64,000 nucleotides of DNA from Rhea pennata. Taxonomy: Eukaryota; Chordata; Aves; Rheiformes; Rheidae. The position numbers and the translations under genes were made by a program. Under the pieces are notes generated by a model that was given only the letters and a program-made list of their open reading frames with translations, made no database searches and was not told where the DNA came from. This document shows, piece by piece, positions 1-14,300 of the stretch. How positions within the stretch are numbered: position 1 is the first letter of the stretch; each line of letters starts with the position of its first letter. The stretch lies in assembly GCF_028389875.1 (NCBI RefSeq), contig NC_084702.1, positions 42,345,053-42,409,052 of the forward strand, in the 5' to 3' direction.

Positions 1-3000
1 TTACTTAGCTGTAAACATTTCTACATACTCCTAAGAGTCTTCTGGGCTATATGCAATTCAGAGGTACAATCCAAGCATAGTGGGAGCAAGGACCAAGCTA
101 CCTTCACATATGATTAACAGTTGTCAGAAGAATGTCTTACTGATGAAGATGAAAAAGATTTTCAGAGTAAATGATCCCTGTGGTCAAGGAATAGCAAAAT
201 CTGCAAGTCACAATCTTAAGACAAGCATAATTTAGAATGAATTTTAATCCAGGAGAACACACCAGGTAATACCAGCAGATGAACAAGGATAAGTTGGAGA
301 GAAGAATGCCACTCATTTTGCAGCTGATGAGATGAGACTTATTTACCCTATCAGTTAGTATGTAAACATGACACAGCTGCAGGAAAAACAAACATATTAG
401 GCGTAGAGAAATTCAGACAATTACTGTTAGGACAAAATAATCTTACCAGATAAACTGATGGGTACCTGTGATCGTCCAGTTATTCACAGTAAAATCTGTC
501 AAGGTAACGCCAACAGACTCAAGGGTTTTGCTCGGCACGAAGAGAGCGCAGACAATTCATCTCGGTTCGGAGGCCAGCGCCTGGCTTTACGCTGCCCTGA
601 CTGCCCTGACTTCACCATCAAACTCTGCCTAGTTTGATGCCTTTCAGCAGTCTGGCATCTGCGACCGTGCAGCTATTGCCTATGGTGCAGATCTACATGG
701 ACCTACTGTTTCCTAGTCTTCCTCAATTAGCTTCTCAATTTTTTTGTTGCCTTTTTTTCCTTCCTCCTCGCCCCCCCCCCATCAATACTACAGCTGTAAA
801 CTCTTGTGGAAGACAAACTTTTTCCTCTGTGCTTGTGCAGCAGCCAGCGCAGAAGAGTCCTATGTTTGACCAGAGCTGCAGCGTACTCCCATAACAGGGA
901 AGCTGACCGACCCAAAGCAGTCACCACCTAACACAATGTCATCTGGAAAGCAGAACTATTTTGAATTTGTCAAAAGCCAGTTATGACTTCTTGCTTTCAT
1001 TGGCTTCTTCTGCTTTAAGATTTCACAAATTAATTTTGTAGTACTTATGAACTCTTCTCCAAGAAGCAATAATACTTGATCAGTTATTGCATTTTTCTTT
1101 GCTATTGCAGATACAGGATTAGTCATGTAGATAACATGATGCCAAAATTACTGAGAACAGATTAGCAAAGTGAAGTCATAACAATTAATATTATAAAGTT
1201 TCAGCGTATTCATATATAATCATTAATTGCCTAGCAAATAAAATGCAAAACACGGTAAGACAAGTGTGAGTCATCTCACTCCCTTCCTGTGCTCTATAAT
1301 TGGCTTGTATAAACATTAAGGACCTATTTAGTAATATGTACAGTTTTTATTAGGTTATGCTTCCAGGCCTCTTATCACCCTCAGTGCCTTGTTATGCTAA
1401 GCAGCGAAGAAATAAGCAGTGATAAGAGAACATCTGTGTCTTGAAGAGCTCCTATTTAAATCAATGCATCTGAGGACAAAAATGAATCCTGGTACTTAGC
1501 AATTTCCCTGGTACTCATAAAGTCATATTATTTCCAGCTAATTTGGTTGTTCAGTGAATAGCCTACAAACTATGCCTATGACATTTTAGATGACAGTTTC
1601 TAGGAATAAGACTTGGGCATTCTGGTTGTACAATAAGTAGTTTGATTATTGGGTACCAACTCAAACAGTCGACAGAAGAGCTACCTATGAGATGTAACTT
1701 AGAAGATTTCCACAGTGCCTTCTACAAAGTGATGCATGTTCCACAAAATCTAGTTTAACCATAAATAATATTCATTTGCATAACATAATTGAGAGCTCAG
1801 TCAAGTCTTCTGATATAAAGATTATTGAACACATGGAAAATCTTTCACTGCAGTCACTAAAAGCTTGAGCTGCAGACCTACCTATTGCCTAAAGACGCAG
1901 CTAGCAACAAGAAAAAGGCAGCAGTTTTCAAAAAAACCCACTCCTGCTTCCGTACCATCTGACCCCATTGCTACTTTACTTGGAAATGTAATGAATCCAG
2001 TCCACATACTCTGCTATTAGTTTTATTATTCTTCCATCTGCAGTTGTTATCTTAAATGATGCATTTCAGGCACAAAAGCGTGATAACTAACCTTGGGATA
2101 GAGGTTTACTCCTTTGAGGCAGGGGGATGATAGGAAGAAGTAACTGATGCGTGTCTTCCTTTGGTTTTGGCCGTCTCTATAAACTGACATAGAGTTAAAG
2201 AGTATTTCAGTATTTCCAGCAAACAGAGGGCAGAAATGAGTGGGAAAAAAACAAACAACTCCCCCCAGAACATAATCTGGATATAATTCTGTTTGTTGTA
2301 GGTGACAAGTACCTTTAAGTGCTAGAAACAAAAGGTTCAATGAATAGTCCCCCCCCTGCCCCACAGCTCATAATACACAAACCAGCCTACAGAATTTCAT
2401 ATATTTAGCTAAGTTGACTGGTTTAGCTAAGCTCAGATGTTACTCACAACGGACGAGAAACCTTTGTTTCTCTTTCCTCAGACGACTGAGCACCTGAAGG
2501 GTTTTCCTCCATCTTTCACTAAAAATATAGTTTGTAAAGAAACTTTAGTTGGAAAAAAATCATCAGAACTGGTTTTGAAGTTTAATTGTTCAAATTTTCA
2601 GTGGTTCTGCAAGAGATCATCTCACCAGATATTTGCATCTGTGACATATCCAAAATATCCGATGAGAGCAATGTGTTACATAGGCACACAAGAACAGCTG
2701 TTCTGGCTGGACGAGACTAAGGATTCATTTGTCTTGATACATGGTTTGGCCATAAAGGTAGCATAAGAACATGTTAAGTAGATGGATACTCATCTCTTGC
2801 TACTTCCTAAACTGGTTAGTGTTTCCGAGATTTAACAACCCGGGATGGATTTTTCCCTTCTTTTTCCTTACTTGTTCAGCCTCCCCTCAAAGCCACATCA
2901 GCTTTTAATATTATTTTAATATTTTAATATTCACAGTACCCTTTGGCAAAGGGTGATGCTGCAGGTAACAGCCTTGATTGCATGAGGAACCATCTTCTTT

Positions 3001-4168
3001 TATTTGCTTTGAGGCTGGCTCCTAACAGCTTCCCTTTGATGCCTCCTAGTTCTTGCATGGAACAGGGCAGTCAACAAGTTTATCTCTATCCACTTTCTCC
3101 TACAGCTCTCTCTTTTCCTCTGAAATCATCTCTTTCCAGATTGAAATGTCCACGGCTCCTCCATCACTCCTTTAACAAAAGCCTTTCCCTACCTTTAATC
3201 ATCTGTCGTCTTTGCCTTCTTTGACTAACAGCATCCCACTAAGACACGATTAGCAACTGTTCCCGTTAGACTTGCAACCAAAGATCCCAGACGGTGCTGG
3301 CTACCCATTCGGGTTACAGCTTAAAAGAGAATTCCCTTCTGCACGATTACAGCCAAAGTTACAAAACAGACAGTGAGTAGAGATGAGATTCATCATATCG
3401 GTGTCTAAATATAGTGAATCATTGCACATTGACGGAAAAGTCTGAGGAAACTAATAAAAGTACAGAAATAAGGGGGGAGCAAAGCAATATAAGACGAGTG
3501 TTTGTTTTTCACCCTTATCTACATATGCAAGTGGACAAACTAGTCGCACCTTAACAAAACTTCTCATTTTTTTGACAAGGCCAGTATCACTTTTGGTGTT
3601 TCAGTCACTGGACTGCACATTCTTTTTCCCTTCCAAGTTATTATTTTAATAAAATTCTCTTTTATTATACTCCAAAAGCATAGCTGCTATGGTTTTAGCA
3701 CTGATTAACAGACCTTACCCGAGATCTTAAGTCTGGAAAACACCCATCATATTTTGACATAGTTTTCTTTAATCATGTTTTTTTCGGTAACATCTGCAGT
3801 AGACCAAAGCTGACCCTCATTAAACTCCCTTTGATCTTAACAGCTTCAAGATAAGAACACAGATCACTGTATCCAGGCCACCCCTTAACTAGCATTAACT
3901 ATTTTTGATGATCTAGATTGTAAATGTCAGCACCTGTATACCACCGTTTGGGAGTCAGATCTTCCCAGAAAGTGTATTCATGTAAGCAGAACCGAGTTCA
4001 TCCGACTTCTTCTGGGTAAAGCTACCCTTTTCCTCCCACTTATGTAACACAAAGGAGAAATGCTATAATAACCTGTATTTCTTAATCACAGTGAGTCAAC
4101 CTTGCACAAAACAAGTTAATAGTGCTAAAGTCTGGGTGACTTTAGGAAAATAAGTGGAGGAAAAAAAT

Positions 4169-4193
4169 CCCCCCCCCCCCCCAAAAAAAAAAA
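4169..4193 (+). repeat. Poly(C)-poly(A) tract
   Basis: Fourteen C then eleven A. Similar C or G runs occur at 771-780, 14282-14294, 26178-26208 and 38561-38575. Confidence 0.95.
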
Positions 4194-7100
4194 CCCCGAA
4201 GTACCCTAACATCAAATACACTTGTTTCCATGCTGTTTTCTTCAACTTTTCAACTGCTTTCTTACAGGATAACTATTTTCTACACCTCATTTTTTCTTAA
4301 AAAAGCTCTTTTTAATAGCTGTGATAAAAAACAGAATCAGAAAAGCACAGCGTTTTAAGACAAGTACTTCAGCATATGCTTTTTTAGCATACAGTACCGG
4401 AATCAAAAAGACTTATTTCTAATTTCAGTGGGATAGAGTATGTTGTTATTCAGATCTGAATTAACAAACACAGCTGAATAAACTAAAAAAAAATTTTTTT
4501 TTAATAGTTACATAAATAGATGAGATATTTGTTTATCTCTGTTGAAAGATTATTCTGATCTTGGTTTTGAAATGTGGACAGTTACACCTTCCATTTCAGG
4601 ATGCTGGGGTCTTGAGAGGAATTTATCATATAATATTTGTGTTTTGTTGCTAGAGCTTTTATTGCATGTTGGACCCATGCCAAAGTGGACCTACTCACTC
4701 TAGGGGCAATGAAGAGATGTGCATCTCCACCTCGGTGTGAAAGTAAATAGAGGCTTACGAGTAAGTATAGGCTTATGAGTAATTAGCCAAACAGCCATAC
4801 TCTTAATGCCTGGAGTACAATGAATAGAACGATTAACTGAGCACACTGAAGAGACTTTGAAATCCCATTTGCAGCCTGTTTTGCTGAGAAAGACGCAACC
4901 TATTGGAAGCTTTTCATTTCTGCAAGCGTTCTGTTACTACACACTGCTGTCTGCAATACTTAACCTCTCCCTTCTCTCCCAGGTGTTTGGTATCTGATAT
5001 TCTCCACATTATCTGTCGCCAGAGCACTGGAGAATTGCACGGTACCCACTCTTCCTGTTTATAACTGATAAATTGCATTAAGAGGACAGCAAAACCAGCA
5101 GCTTGTGCAATTTTCTTATACTGTGTAAACATCCAGTGTAATTGTATGTGACCTGGGCCGATGAGTCAGGCCCCTCAGGCTCTTAGCTACTTTGGCTGGT
5201 ATCTGGCCTCTGGAAAGCCTTAGACCCTCACTGATTTGGATCAAGTGAAAGTAACTTTGTTTAACCATCCACATTCTACTTAAGTAAAAGAAAAAAAAAA
5301 AAGTCAAACTAAGATGTAACCAACAAGTCATATTAACCTGCTTTAAACTGTATAGCTGCCGAGGTACGTAAAGGTGGGGTGGAGGTGAGGGGGAACAGAA
5401 CTTTTTAAGGAACAGTTACTTTCAAAGGACTACAAATTATCTGAGGAGAAAAGAGCATTCAAACTGTAAGAGGCAGTCTAAAAAGGTGGAAATCAACTTA
5501 GAGTTACGCATTTCAAGGGAATTGTTCTTTTCCTCAATTCATTTAATTCAAATATCAATAAAAGGCTTACCTCCAGATCCAAAATCAGCGCTTGGGCACC
5601 TAAGTAAAACATTGCTCTTCAGAAAACATGCATTTTACTGCTGCCTAAATCTGAGACACCAAACTTCACAAGTGCTCCAGATTTTGCAATAAATGCATCT
5701 ACAATCTTGGAGGACTTGGTCCTTCAGCTGTTTCCAGAGCAAACTAATTAAATCAGCCTCCTGGCAATGTGCAGCACCAGATGCAAATGTATTCTTTAAA
5801 GCAGGGCAGAGAGCGCTCCCTTCAGTAAAACCCAGAGAGGCTGAAGCATCCAATTCCCATCAGCTGGAGCTCGGACCCCACCTCGCACATCCTCTTAGTG
5901 AGCCCCCCCAGCGGCAGGGGCTCGGCAAACGCACGTGAGCCCTTTGCTGCCAGCCCCATGGGAAGCCCTTGCACTTAGTGTAAGGGGACAGGAGCCCTTG
6001 CACTGAGAGGTTTTGATGGGATGAAAGCTGCATTCAAGTTGTCTGGTTTAATAAAATGTACTGCCTCCAAGCTGGCCTTGCAGCACAGTACCCCATAAAC
6101 AGCTGTTAGGTAATAAAAAAATGACTACGATCTTGCTGATCTTGCTCAGCTATTGAAGGAGAAGGAGGAAGAAAGGAAGACAATGTAAAATATTTAGCAA
6201 ACCATCTGAGGAAAGAGAATATCTTGAGGCACCAAGGGAAGCTCAGTGGCCCTTGATACTTATGTTTTGAGAATTTTGCAGCACCTTATTCTACTTTTGT
6301 GGGGAAATCAGGCCTGTGACCTACCTTGAAATCTGTTCAGCCAAGGGACTACTCTTCTGAAGCATTAACTTGAAAAAAAACCCTGCTTTCCTCAACAAGT
6401 TAAAAAAGTGTGCAGAATTTCCAACATCAAGTATCTTTGGCAAAAAAGCAATATAGAAAATATCCAAATGCATAAATAAGAGGTCATCCTCCATCCACAC
6501 TGGCCACCTGAGCCTCCTGGACTGGCTATTTCTCTGGCTTCAGTCCTCACCCACCCCAACAAAATGATCTGGCCTTCAAGGATACAGTAGGCAGGCAGGA
6601 AGAGCTGCTTATAAAGCTGCTGCTTTCTGTCTGTCGTGCTGCAGGCTGTCTCTAATCTGGTTTAGTTGAGTTCAAGTAAAATCCAGCTTTGAGCTATCAG
6701 AGTGCTTGCTCACTTTAAAAGCAAAATGCTGACAGATTTACCTTGAGAACTCAGCAAAGGGAGTCCTCATCACAGCAATGCTAACAATTAATATCAGATG
6801 CATGGTAACCATTTTCTAAACTTTCTCTCTTCCTAACCTAAAACAAATGTTGTTCTCCTTATAAGCGGGACAAAAAGCATACTATTCTTGTTTTAGAACA
6901 GGACTATTGCCTGCTCTTTATGAATTGGCTGCTCTTTATGAAATTTGCATCTTATCACAGCAAAACAAATTCTTATCTTTTCTTCATAAAATTAGCTACA
7001 AATATAACTGCCAAAATTATACCAAACAGCACACAACACAAATGTTTCTTCTCAAGAATAGCTAGGGATGTTATGTGATAGAATAAACAGGAAAATAGGT

Positions 7101-10100
7101 TCTTTATCACAACCTCTTAAATAATTTATCCAAGTCAAAAGCACTTTGGAAGCCTGTTTTCAAACATGAGGCCTGTAGCGACCTAAAAAATATTCAGCGT
7201 TATGCATTAATATGTCTAATTTCTCCTTTTCTCCAGACTTTGTCCGGTTCTCTAAATAAAGTAACTTACCTCTCTACTGCCCAAATATGTCTGAGCATTC
7301 TGCTTGCTATTTGTAGAAAATATCCCCATGGCTTCCAGGTACATTGATTAAAACTAATTTTTTTGTGTGACAACTTTTACAAAGCATTGGGAGAGAAAAA
7401 CCACATTTATTCACTGGCTCAGGAGGATATTAAGTTCTTTATCTGCCTTGGTTCTTCCACTTTCCTGAGGCTGTGGATGCTATTCAAGATTCAGCAGTCC
7501 TCAAGCTAAGGATTTAAAGTATTGCCGACAACTAAGCATGTACTTATGAAAGACTTCTCTGCATTTTTAATGAGATTGGTGTGTCACATTAACCTCCCAG
7601 CCATCCCCCAAAGAGTATTACTGAGAGGACTACCAGAAACTCCAACTTTCTTTTCCCCTTTGCTGTGTTTGGAGTTGTCCTTGGTTTTCAGTTTTGTGGA
7701 TATACGTCGTAATGGGTTTCTGAGCTGACGGAACTTCCCAGCCTGACTGTGGGTGAAGTTTACCAAGCCTGAGCCAGATGTGAACAGATTCTTGGAACCC
7801 AGGACACATGCTGCTTCTTAGCTGCATATTTAGGGTAGAACCTAAAATCATAGCTTCAGAAGGTCAGGTAAAATTGGGTTATCCTCTTGAGCTCCCACAG
7901 AACTAGAAAAAACCGTCATTCGCATCTCAGTATTTTTCTGCTGCAGAAGAAGACAGTCTCGACTGATAGCTTATGCCAGCCTCTCAGCCTCAGTGCACAG
8001 AGGAACCTGGCAGCATATCCTACCCCTTAGAAATATCACCTGGTAACCTGAACTCCAGGTCACTGTGAGCTACCCGAGCATCCCTTTCTCCCTATCAGAT
8101 ACTGAAGTTTACGTCTGTGCCTATGTATGTGATAGCACAGGCATGTGCTCTCATATTAACGGGAGTTATTCATCCTTTCCGAATACAACATCTAAGCAGT
8201 CCTGCAATAGAAGCCTTGAGATACAGTCTGCTTTTCCACAGGAGGAAACCTGCAAACAGGAAAAAAGGACCTGGGAGAAACCTCCGGTGCTTGGAAGCAC
8301 GGAACACACAAGCTACAGGAGTCTCCGTTTTGCCTTCAGAGCTGAGAGCTGAAGTAGTCTGAGGCAGAGTTTAAAATCTTCCCTCAGCTCTGCTGACCTG
8401 TTAATATGACCATTAAGGGGCATTTAAAACTCAGCAGTACCTGTATTTCTTTATTCTTTGGATTAACGTGTGTTAGCGTTGACTGTTTCTGTACTTGTCT
8501 ACTTGCTCTGTATGACTTAATTTTATCTGATAATTCATGATCAATATGAACCCACTCAAATATTGACTCAATACATAAGAATTTGAAAAACGTGTCATTC
8601 CTATTTTAGTAGAAGGTCACAGTAGCTAGTGTTTGCCCTGTCTGACTAAGTCTCAGCTTGTTTGTTTTTTTTTTAATCTGTGGTAAAACACTGCAACTAC
8701 ACAGCGATGCTTTTTCTCTCAGCCTTGTAATGGAGATTTACTCAGAACTCCCAGAAATGGAAGTCTTTTTATCAATGTTTACAGGCACACGTCATGTCAA
8801 TTCTGTCTCTAAATTAAAACTTGGATCTCAGTTCTTTACCACAGCTACTTTGCTGATACCACCCAGTTTATCTTAACGGCTTATTATTTATAAAAAGGGC
8901 AATGAACCTTGAATGAAAGAATAGGAAGCAGGATTTTATGATCCTGTTAAGATGACTTGGCAGAATACAACGGGGTAATTTCTTCAGAACAGTTTCATGA
9001 CACATTGGTATTTAATTACAGTGAATCATGCTGCAGAGCAAAAATCTGTATAGAAGTACTCCAGCGTATATCTGAATAAGAAAGAAAAAAAAGATCAACA
9101 TACTGGTGTTACCACGACACAGGTGGGTGGTCGTCCTTTGGGAGAGGTCCTGGCAGACAGCTCGCAGCATTAGCAGCTGGCCTGGCTGAGCACACATCCG
9201 GATGCTCTAAGCTACCGACTGAAGCAAAACAGATTTCAGCAGGCAAGAAAAGGGTACTAATGGGGTTAAAAACACCCTTGCATATTTGATAAGAGCAGAT
9301 CAGGATCTGAGTTAAGAGGTTTTGTTGTGTTTTTCAACAGCCTGCTATGGAAACTGTGAGTGAAAAATCTATCAATCGATTACAACATACAAATTAACTC
9401 ATATAGTTAACGAACAAAACAAAATAATCAGTTGCCAGGGAGAGGCTATTTTCCAGCACCAAAACATGCCGTTTCTGATCTCAGTCTTGACTCTGAAGAG
9501 AGACCTAGAAAACATTCAGCAGGAGGAGCCTGCAAGCTAAAATTCAGAACTCCAGCAGATGCCAGAAGTCCTGGATTGAGATGCCTTTTATTTGGCCATG
9601 CTGCAACTATTTTTTTGGCTGGTGTAAACGTCTGATACATGAGTGTCCACTTATCCTAATCCTTCTTTTACCCCTGCCTGCTGAATCCTACCCAGAGATT
9701 TGTGTTAGCTGGAGGAGCATATAGGCCCAAGACCTAAATACATTTACTCAAGGTGGCTGGCTGCCTCCCCCAAGAACTACAGCTTGGGGGTGTATTGAAG
9801 TCCCACCCAACCTGTCCACAACATTATTATTTTTCTGTCTGGTTCGGAAGGGTCTCACTTGAATGACTGTAATTTTATGAGCGTTTTCTCTGGCTTCAGT
9901 GAGGACCTACACCTGTAGCAAAGCATAGCTTATAGTTCCTGCGACAAAGTCCTTACTGCTCATCCTGTCTGTATCCCCATAGAGAGGTTTGTTTCCCTGG
10001 CGTGTGCACGCACCTGCAGCAACTCTCAGAAGGAGACAGGGAGTCTCTGCAAAGCCATGCAAGAACTGTTTTGCATTTTTATCCAGTCTTGAGGAGCGAG

Positions 10101-10691
10101 CTCAAACAGGTACAGTTCTGTGGCTGTTTGGTGGCTATTCAGCACAACATGGTCAGGGAGAGCCTCACTCAGACAGGTTGAACTGGTGGGCAAGTCTCGC
10201 TGACAAAATTCTAACATTTGAACAAATAAAGGTGTCTTTTTTTTTTTTCCTCTGGGCTAAAATTCCCACCTATCAAATGGTCTTTTTTTTTTGTTCATTC
10301 TCTTGAAGTACCTGTCAGCTTAAACTCACCAGACACCAAACTTCAGCAGTTGCTCAGATGGTTTGCCACTTTTACTTGACCTACATAACATTTTGCCCCT
10401 CCAGAAATGACCCTGTGGATGCTTGGAGTAAACCATAAAAGCTCCAGACAATTTAAGTGTTAGGGTAGTTGACCACTGAATTAACAGAGTAATTTTTCCA
10501 CCAACAGGAAAAAAAAAATAAAACAAAGGTATTTATGTTTGTCACTTAAACTCCGACATTCAAAGATAACCATGTAATCTGGTTATCTTTGTATCATGTA
10601 ATAATGGAGATGGTTGGAAATGACTGTGAAATTATTTTTATTTCACCAAAAGGAACCATAATGAAAATATATTTTTTAGCAATTATATATG

Positions 10692-10694
<3 letters not shown>

Positions 10695-10725
<31 letters not shown>
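10695..10725 (+). repeat. (AC)n microsatellite
   Basis: About 15 uninterrupted AC units following ATATATGT; probably length-variable. Confidence 0.98.
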
Positions 10726-10727
<2 letters not shown>

Positions 10728-10892
10728 GCTTTTTTAATATATACAGATACGTATGTATGTATGCTTTCATGATAAGTAGCTTTTTCATTAAAAACCTTCT
10801 AAACTGATATGGTAACAAAATCAGAAAAAGCGTATATTCAAAAATTGACTTTTAGTCAGAGAGACATTTTCATCTAAAGAAACATGCCCAAA

Positions 10893-11379
10893 GAACAAAA
10901 TTTTCCCCAGTACAAGAGAGACCTGGAGCTACTGGAGAGAGTCCAGCGTAGGGCTACGAGGATGATCAGAGGGCTGGAGCACCTGCCCTGTGAGGAACGG
11001 CTGCGAGAGCTGGGCCTCTTCAGCCTGGGGAAGAGCAGACTGAGGCGGGATCTTATCAATGTGTACAAGTACCTGAAGGGAGGGAGTCAAGGGGACGGGG
11101 ACAAACTCTCTTCAGTAGTGCCATCTGATAGGACTAGAGGCAACGGGTGCAAACTGAGACACAGAGTTCCACCTGAATATGAGGAAGAACTTCTTTCTTG
11201 GGAGAGTGACAGAGCACTGGTTGCCCAGAGAGGCTGTGGAGTCTCCTTCTCTGGAGATATTCAAAACCCACCTGGATGCAACCCTGTCTCACATGCTCTA
11301 GGTGACCCTGCTTGAGCAGGGGGGCTTGGACTAGATGATCTCCAGAGGTCCCTTCCAACCTCAACCATTCTGTGATTCT
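10893..11379 (+). mobile_element. CR1 LINE, 5'-truncated 3' end, relatively young
   Basis: Classic avian CR1 3' end: the reverse-transcriptase C-terminal region (RDLELLERVQRRATRMIRGL, then RLRELGLFSLGKSRLRRD), a short 3' tail with GGACTAGATGATCTCCAGAG-type sequence, and the ATTCTGTGATTCT terminus. The frame is open for about 90 codons; the C-terminal part, [20 protein letters not shown], continues in another frame, so a single frameshift near 11150-11165 separates two otherwise intact pieces ending in TAG at about 11299-11301. Truncated at the 5' end like most CR1 copies, and not autonomous. Confidence 0.95.
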
Positions 11380-14300
11380 TTAGTAACAGTCGCTTAAAAA
11401 CTGTCTCAAAAGTTGCTCTTGTAATTCATTAGCAAAATAAATACTACCTTAAATTTGAACAAAAGAAAAATTACTTCTGTTTTAAAGCTCTATTTGTATC
11501 TGGTAAAAACCTGTAGATCTAATCATATGTACAGCATTTGAATCCAGCACAGTATGTAAAGTGAAACCCAAACAAACCGAATTGCTCACCTTTACATACA
11601 GGATTCTTTTAAAGTAATTTTGATTAGTTTCATTCATATAGAATTAATGCCATAATTTTTTCATAATTAACTTTGAGTAATCCCGAGAACCGAGCAGAAT
11701 TCCCATTGGCTTTCTGTAAAATTCTGAAAACTACCAGGAACAGCCTTTTCTCAAACAAATCAGAAATGGGAGAGGTGCAAGATTCAGTGCTAATATTTGC
11801 TTTGTTTCAGTGTGGCTTGTGTCTTTGTTTCTTTTAGAAAATTCCTGATTTCAACCTTGCCTTTGGACAGCTCCAGCAGATATCTTTCAGGTTTACTTCC
11901 AGTCGTCCTCAGAATGACAGATTTCATTCAGTCAGAAACTTTCATTAAAGGAAGATAAATCCATTTCTGTTCTAGACTCACTAAAAATATAAAGTAGTAT
12001 TTAAACTTCCCCCTATTCTCACCGTCTCACATGCATATCTTTTTCTGAGTAGCTTAATTCAAATCATAGCCCCAATGGGTCTCACTTATGAGTTCTTCAA
12101 AGACTGGTTACATTGTCAGTGTTTCCAGTCTAAGCAAGAATCAAGTCTTTAGGGAATAATTAAGATGTAAGATTTTCTCAGTTCTTTGATTGATTTATTT
12201 AAGTTGAGCGTTTTTCCTCAAACTACTTACAAAGGTAGTAGGAATGTATTTTAAACAATAAATGATTTCTGATAGCTACATAATTTGGAAGGTTTTCATG
12301 ATTTTTTTTCCCTATTCATTCTTCCAAATCACAGAAAGTAACGTGAAAAAACACAGCAAATTAAGAATGGAGAAAGCAGCATCACAAAACTTTTTTTTCT
12401 TTTTTTTTTTTTTAAACTGTAATTAATTGCATAGATGAGTGGCCTAAAATCCAATTTATAGTCACCTCAAAACTGTAAGATACCACCTGATAAGGAAAAA
12501 AGCCTTTTCAGCAATGTTAACACTAACCATTAAACTCAGCTGTCATATTTACACCCACTGTTACTTGTTCCAATTTACATGACAACAACATCCAGACTGG
12601 ATTATTCACTTAATGGACAAGCATAAATCCTCTCATATTCTAAAATATGAATATCTATGACCCTCTCACTCAATGCATTTTGGGCAGTAATCTTTGAAAA
12701 AAAGAATCATTTGAGTAAAAGGTATTAAATATTTGAAGCCTGTCATTCCAAAACTGCTTACATAAGTGGCAAGTTTCTCGATTAAACCCTCGAAACAACC
12801 CTTAAATCTCTAAAGCAGGTAAACCTCATTTTGTATACAAATAAGTCTATTATTTTCCACTATGGTGGGCTGAACTGAGGTCAAATGTGCCTTCTCCAGC
12901 CAAATAACTCTATTGCTAAAGAACAAAGATTCTTTGCAGATGGCCAAGAGGCATAATCACAGTATTATTTTGAATAACCATAGACTGTTCTTTGGGCTGT
13001 TGTGGATGGAACTAGCCAACAAGAGCTAGTCATAAAGTAAGATAGTTTTTCCCTTCATTGACTTATATATTCCTTGCAAACTGCCGTTTATCTGGGGGTT
13101 ATACATCTCCACTCCGTGAAAATTTTCAGGCGTGTTGTGTGGTTCTTTTGCCTCCTCTTTTTTTAAGCTTATCTTTTCTGTGGCACTTTTAATACTTGAG
13201 CAGCCTCTCTTTGCTCAAAATGCAAGATTAGCCAGGTTTATACAGTCAGTATTGACCTGTGTGTCTCTCTGTTCCTCCATATATGTAGCGTGTGTTTGTT
13301 TTACAAGATTTTAACTTTCTGTACATCTCTTTGTTTAGTTGTAGTATCACTCAAAGGGATTTTCAGTGGTCTCATGGATCCAGCAGAGAAAAAAAAAAAA
13401 AAAATCCCCAAACCCACTCAATGAAACAAAACGCACACAGTTCTGATCTTGGATGTAAAGAGGAGAAACTGAGTAAAAACATGTAGGATTTCAACGATGG
13501 CTCACGTGCCTTTTAAGATTTTACATTAATTTACACAGAAAACAGATCAAGCTCAATTAGACACCTCAAGCATCAACTCATAAGGCTGAGAAAAACTCAC
13601 TATGACTTCTAAAAGGCACATAATGATTTTATGAAATGTTTTAATTAAGAAGATATGAAATTAAACCTTAAACTCTCAAAATTCCAGCTCTCCTACAACT
13701 TCAAAGGAAGTTCCAAGGTTTATTTGGAATGTTTTTTATAATAGAGTTTCAAAGAGGTGCACCCATCTCACCTAAATTCTCCATAATAAGGCTAAGTTAT
13801 CAGAAGATGTTATTAAAAAAATAACACCTCATAGTATTGAAAGAATATTCAAGTTACTAAAACAGAATATAAAACACTGAATTTCCTTTTCCCTTTTAAG
13901 CAATTTATATAGCTCTTTGAGCTATTTACATTTACTATTCTGACGTGAAAGACCATTTTAAAGTATTGTTCATAATAGTGAACATCAGAGCATTCACTTT
14001 TTGGAAAGGAATTTGCATAGCCTACCCTTGGTGTTTGATCCATCTGTTTTTTAATAAATGGTTGAGTGTTCAGTTTTGTTCCCTTTAGTGTTCACAAAAG
14101 GCAGATTTTAAGAGCTCTTTCTTGAATCACTAAAAAGCGTAATAAGGCATGTTTCTTTAAGGCAACAAAGTTTCTCACTAGAGAACATGAAGGGTCGCAG
14201 TTTATCAAACCAGAAATCAAACCAATTACATTTGTTCTTCATTTCATTCACATCAAGCAATTGCCCTCGAGTGAAAAAAAAGGGGGGGGGGGGGAAGAAA

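Larger units (their letters stand above)
1..10880. other. Intergenic, no supported gene
   Basis: AT-rich unique-looking sequence with homopolymers (C10 at 771-780, C14A11 at 4169-4193). Short GC-richer patches at about 530-610 and 5790-5950 carry no convincing splice sites. Open frames up to about 109 codons exist but look random in composition and have no recognisable domain. Confidence 0.7.

Noticed and set aside
2047..2364. 105-codon minus-strand open frame
   Set aside because: Random-looking composition, no splice or domain support.
2437..2766. 109-codon plus-strand open frame
   Set aside because: No recognisable domain, no exon-like edges apart from a chance GT, and within the size expected by chance in AT-rich DNA of this length.
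9989..10306. 105-codon plus-strand open frame
   Set aside because: Ends in homopolymer-derived Phe runs; no conserved features.
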